A stretch of 64,000 nt of DNA from Umbelopsis isabellina. Its lineage: Eukaryota; Mucoromycota; Umbelopsidomycetes; Umbelopsidales; Umbelopsidaceae. Under the pieces are notes generated by a model. That model was not told the DNA's origin. It was given only the letters and a program-made list of their open reading frames with translations, and ran no database searches. This document shows positions 60,369-64,000 of this stretch, piece by piece. Made by a program: the position numbers and the translations under genes. How positions within the stretch are numbered: the stretch's first letter is position 1; every line of letters starts with the position of its first letter. The stretch lies in the NCBI GenBank assembly GCA_016758905.1, contig JAEPQZ010000003.1, forward strand, positions 1,240,001 through 1,304,000, in the 5' to 3' direction.

Positions 60369-63182
60369 ATGTCAGTGGATCACTCTCCATCACGTGTTGA
60401 CTTTACGTTCTATGAACAACCGAGCACCATACATTCCTTTGAATCACTGTGCGAGCCTCTACGCACAGCGTTAGACAATGAAGGTGCCGACACTTCATTT
60501 ACAGCACCCGAGCTGGCTTATTTTATTGCTCACTTTCAACAATTTCAAAACACGGTTCTGAGCAGCTCTGAAGCTAGTAAAATGCGAAGGAACGGCTCAA
60601 CCGTTGCTCCGCGTCTGCCATCTTCCGTGTTCTCTCTTGACCATCTTTCGTCTGATTCACCGCTATACCATATTCTCTTTGCCGCCTACCAGTTCCGGTC
60701 GATGAACGATATTGCCGACTGGCAATTTAATGCAGCAGAAGAGAGAGGAACCAATTTGAATATGCTAAATTATGTTATCAATCAGTTGAACGAACAAGGC
60801 GTATTGAAAAAGAAAAGAATCGCTTTTGCGAGCAATGTGCCTGAAGCAGAGAGAGCTGGTCTGCAAAAACTTATTAATGAAATGAATGGTATGATATACA
60901 AAAATTGGAATTTTCAATGAAACTGTCAAACTAATGCCATTTCACTAGCTGAATTTGTAAGCAATGCTAGTTCAGCCACCCATATCCTGTACAATCAATC
61001 TATTTCGATTCAGAATGATGAATACACGGTCGTCCTTGAACGTGACGAAAGGACTTTAATCCATTGGGTTGGCTACCCTGACTCTTATGATACGTGGTAT
61101 GATGACATGGGCCAAATCCAAGGTACGCAGTCGTCAAAAAACCCTCCGCAACATAACGACGGTCAGGCTTGGCATGTTAGCTCCCAATGGCTACAAAACA
61201 GTCATAAGTATAACGAGTGGGTGAATGAGCAAGAGTTCCAGGTGGATAATCAAGAATCGGTTGATTCAACCAATAAGCGACCCATCGCTGATGCGGAACA
61301 GGCTAATGACGGATCATATAAAAAGTCAAGGACCGATGAAATGGATGTCGACGGCGCCTCTGACACTGTCGTGAAAAGTGAAAGCAAGGACTCTAGTGAG
61401 AACCAGGCTGTTGAAGAAGAAGCACGTAAATACCTAGTCCAACAGCAATACGAAGTGATCCTTCCGTCGTACGCAGCATGGCACGATATTGCCACAATTC
61501 ATGAAATCGAACGAAAGTCCCTACCTGAATTTTTCAATAATCGTAATAAGACCAAAACACCCGTGGTATATAAGGAGTATCGCGATTTTATGATCAACAC
61601 TTATAGACTGAATCCATTGGAATACCTTACGGTCACAGCTTGTAGACGAAACTTGGCTGGCGATGTTTGTGCGATCATTAGAGTACATGCATTCTTGGAA
61701 CAATGGGGGCTTATCAATTATCAGGTTTGTCTTTTGACATTGCATATACATGCTGATGTTTATGACTAATTGTTTTGTATACAGGTTGATCCCGATGCTC
61801 GGCCATCCAACGTTAGTGCTCCACTTAGTGGTCACTTCAAGGCTTCTGCGGAATTACCTCGTGCACTTCAAAAGCAAGTGCCTGCAGCCACAATTGGGGC
61901 TACCACTTCTGCTACTGCCGAGGGTGCGGATCGCAAGCTTTCTCAAGCCGTTTCATCATCAACTGAATTGCCAGCTCGCAAAGGTATCGATCCCAACTTA
62001 GAGCTGCGAAAAGATGTCTTTGCTTCTGCCTTGGGAGAAAGTAAGGTCAATGGCTCAGCCAAAGGTGACTGGGATGAAACAACAAGTTGCGCTACGTGTG
62101 GCAAGGATTGTGAAACTGTCAAATATCGCAGCACCAAATCAGGGAAATCTGTGGATCTCTGTGAAAGCTGTTATGTAGATGGCAAATTCCCAGCAAATTT
62201 GTTTAGCGGTGATTTCATTCGAATGACCAAGGTGGAGGCGAAAGAAAACGGCCAAGAGCCATGGAGCGATCAGGAATCTCTGTTGCTGCTGGAAGGTTTA
62301 GAAATGCATCCTTCAGACTGGACGGCTGTTGCACAACATGTTGGCACCAGGACTCGCGATGAATGCATCTTGCATTTCCTCCGTCTGCCCATCGAAGACC
62401 CATATTCTGCTGCCTCCATGTCAGACTTGGGTATGCTTCAATACAAATTGTCCAAGGAAACTTCCAACGATAACCCTGTTATGTCCGTGGTCGCCTTTCT
62501 TGCTTCTACTATCGATGCCGATGTTGCAGCTGCTGCTGCCCATACAAGTATGGAGAAACTTGGCGTGAAAGCAAAAGCTAAAGATGTTGAGGTTAAGAAA
62601 GAATCAGACATGGATGTAGATACGAAAAAGGGCCATGACCAAGAAGCTGATAAAGAATCCGACGAAAAGCAATCTATAGTGGCGCCTTTACCAAACTATG
62701 AAGAAGAGAAACGTATTTCCAATCTAACCTCGCAATATATTAGAAAGCAGGTGGAAAAGTATGAAGCAAGATTAGCGCAATTCCAAGAGCTAGAGAGCGT
62801 TGTTGAAGAAGAGAAACGCCATGTAGAGCGTGAGCGACATCAGTTATATCAGGACCGGACCACGTTCAAGAAGATCCAAGCTCAAGTGAAAGCTGAAATT
62901 ACCAAAAGACAGCCACCACCACCTCCACAAGCTGCAGCTGCCCCCAACATGCCCAATGGTATGAGCCCTGCTCAGCTCCAACAGCTTTCTTTGCAGCAGC
63001 AACATCAAATGCAGCAGCAAGGTGGTCCTAACCCTAGCCAATTAGCATTTGCTCAACAGCAACAGCAGTTCTTGAGACAACAGCAGTATCGCGATATGAT
63101 GATGCAACAACAACAACAACAACAGCAGCCCATGCCTCAATATCAGCCAGCTCCAGGTTTCAATCCCATGAGCATGCAATAA
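60369..63182 (+). CDS. SMARCC/Swi3-Rsc8-type SWI/SNF subunit
   Basis: Scaffold subunit of a SWI/SNF-type chromatin remodeller. Exons 60369-60888, 60949-61724 and 61785-63182 give 897 residues. The N-terminal module resembles the chromo/BRCT-like region of animal SMARCC ([36 protein letters not shown]). The SWIRM domain spans about 360-450 ([39 protein letters not shown]). A ZZ-like zinc finger follows ([24 protein letters not shown]), then SANT ([49 protein letters not shown], abbreviated here as [12 protein letters not shown]). The coiled coil near 715-790 should dimerise. The end is Gln/Met/Pro-rich. The domain order matches SMARCC1/2 and Rsc8/Swi3. A Glu/Lys-rich spacer includes a KRP..KKSR nuclear-signal-like patch. 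Confidence 0.95.
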
Positions 63183-63493
63183 TTTCTTATATTCTATACG
63201 ATATTCTTGTTCTTGTTCTTGTTCTTGTTCTCTTTCCCTTTTTTTTTTTTTTCTCTTTTTAATTATTGAGCTAGCGGAAAAGTTGTTTTTGTAAATAGAC
63301 AATATTAAATTACTATCATAAAACTCGATGGTCAAAGCTTCGAAATCTATGACTTTTGGGGCATCAGAAAGTGACGACATGAATGATCCCAAATTTGTTT
63401 CTCCGTGAGCAAGCGACACGTGCATGGTATAAAAGACGAAAGGGCGAACAATACTCGATTATCGTCTTTCAGTTTATAGTTTGTTTATTCAAA
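63183..63493. other. Intergenic spacer with a TTCTTG microsatellite
   Basis: It holds the SMARCC 3' UTR. There are four to five tandem TTCTTG units at about 63205-63231 and a T-run at 63240-63252. No gene seen. Confidence 0.6.
63205..63231. repeat. Hexanucleotide TTCTTG tandem repeat
   Basis: Perfect or near-perfect copies of TTCTTG in the SMARCC 3' region. Confidence 0.85.
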
Positions 63494-63956
63494 ATGGCGC
63501 TCCACTATACATTGTGCTTTGCCATAATGGTCACCGAGGTTAGTGTGTGGTACGCGGTAGTGTATGGTCCAGTCCATAGTTCCTTGACTAATCCACCTTA
63601 TGCATCATAGATTGCAATCTTTGGTGTATTGATCGTAAGTAGCGCGCTTATAGACCAAAAACCTGCCTGCCTTTTGTGAAGCTTTGTTTAATAGACTTTG
63701 TATGTAGCTACCTCTCCCCAGTCACTGGCGTCGTCAGCTCGTTAAATTTGTTTCTAACTCACCAATGGTAAGTTCACGTCCATATCGACGGAAGGAAGAA
63801 GCTTTGATCTAAGTACCTTTTCAGGTTGGTAGAGCTATTCACATCCTCAAGATCGTATTTGTGTAAGTACACGTTTCGTTCAATATATCCTTGAAAGAAT
63901 ATGGTATGTTGACAGGCTATGTCCACGTAATAGATTTGTATTTGTCCTTTTTATCG
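63494..63956 (+). CDS. BAP31/Yet family ER membrane protein, N-terminal part (runs off the window)
   Basis: ER transmembrane protein related to B-cell-receptor-associated 31 and yeast Yet1/Yet3. Exons seen are 63494-63538, 63611-63634, 63708-63767, 63825-63862 and 63934-63956, and the frame continues past the last donor (GTAAGT at 63957). The spliced start MALHYTLCFAIMVTE enters TM1. Then comes ILIVLPLP-type sequence (here LILPLPSHWRRQLVKFVSNSP), the strongly conserved loop after TM1, and VGRAIHILKIVFVFVFVLFI for TM2. Exons are unusually small (24 and 23 nt among them). The start is clear; the cytosolic coiled coil lies beyond the window. The gene is real but incomplete here. Confidence 0.85.
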
Positions 63957-64000
63957 GTAAGTATAGCCAATCAGCCCTCGTACATGGCACCGTCGTTTGG

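Overview
The window is a nuclear chromosome segment from a fungus. Almost every gene is split by short GT-AG introns, mostly 50-90 nt. Many carry a CTAAC/CTAAT-type branch site just before the acceptor. I could place more than 110 of them, and nearly all restore an exact reading frame. The gene content is fungal: a Zn2Cys6 regulator, Hog1 MAP kinase, Cdc10 septin, QCR10, Rtc3-like, old yellow enzyme and APS kinase. Together with an animal-like SPRTN, the AT-rich spacers and the dense gene packing, this suggests an early-diverging filamentous fungus, most likely Mucoromycota/Mucorales. That placement is an inference; no marker such as rDNA is present.

Layout, left to right. 1-4 kb: start of an MFS sugar transporter, an FAD monooxygenase, a spacer with inverted repeats, and a short-chain dehydrogenase, all on the minus strand. 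4-13.5 kb: mitochondrial-type valyl-tRNA synthetase (16 exons) divergent from TAF10, then SPRTN protease, a DUF4112 protein and Ebp1/PA2G4. 13.7-22 kb: WDR55/Jip5, a CsbD-like protein, beta-carbonic anhydrase, a METTL21/EFM-type methyltransferase and a four-finger C2H2 regulator. 22.6-31.5 kb: Grc3/NOL9 kinase, a HAD phosphatase, a Zn2Cys6 regulator and Aha1. 31.8-38.7 kb: Cdc10 septin divergent from the NatC subunit Naa38, a tetraspan membrane protein, APS kinase and Hog1. 39-47.8 kb: Dot1, an old yellow enzyme homologue, a membrane GNAT protein divergent from QCR10, and Ded1. 48.7-57.2 kb: a Rho GTPase divergent from a KH protein, an RGS protein, an Rtc3/SBDS-like protein and a protein with three double-stranded-RNA-binding motifs. 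57.9-64 kb: a doubtful Cys/Ser-rich ORF, mitochondrial uS5, a SMARCC/Swi3 SWI/SNF subunit and the start of a BAP31/Yet family gene.

There is no biosynthetic cluster or operon; the genes are mostly housekeeping. Shared themes are chromatin and transcription (TAF10, Dot1, SMARCC, two zinc regulators), ribosome and translation (Grc3, WDR55, Ebp1, Ded1, valRS, uS5m, Rtc3-like), signalling (Hog1, Rho, RGS, septin) and mitochondria (QCR10, uS5m, valRS). Several neighbours are head-to-head pairs with short shared promoters. I see no rRNA, tRNA, CRISPR array, phage or intact transposon.

The points most worth checking are the three-dsRBM protein, a 6-nt microexon in AHA1, SPRTN with four N-terminal ubiquitin-motif-like repeats, a GC-AG intron after a three-codon first exon in the Rho gene, a septin whose start codon is its only coding triplet in exon 1, and a splice-frame conflict in the methyltransferase gene.
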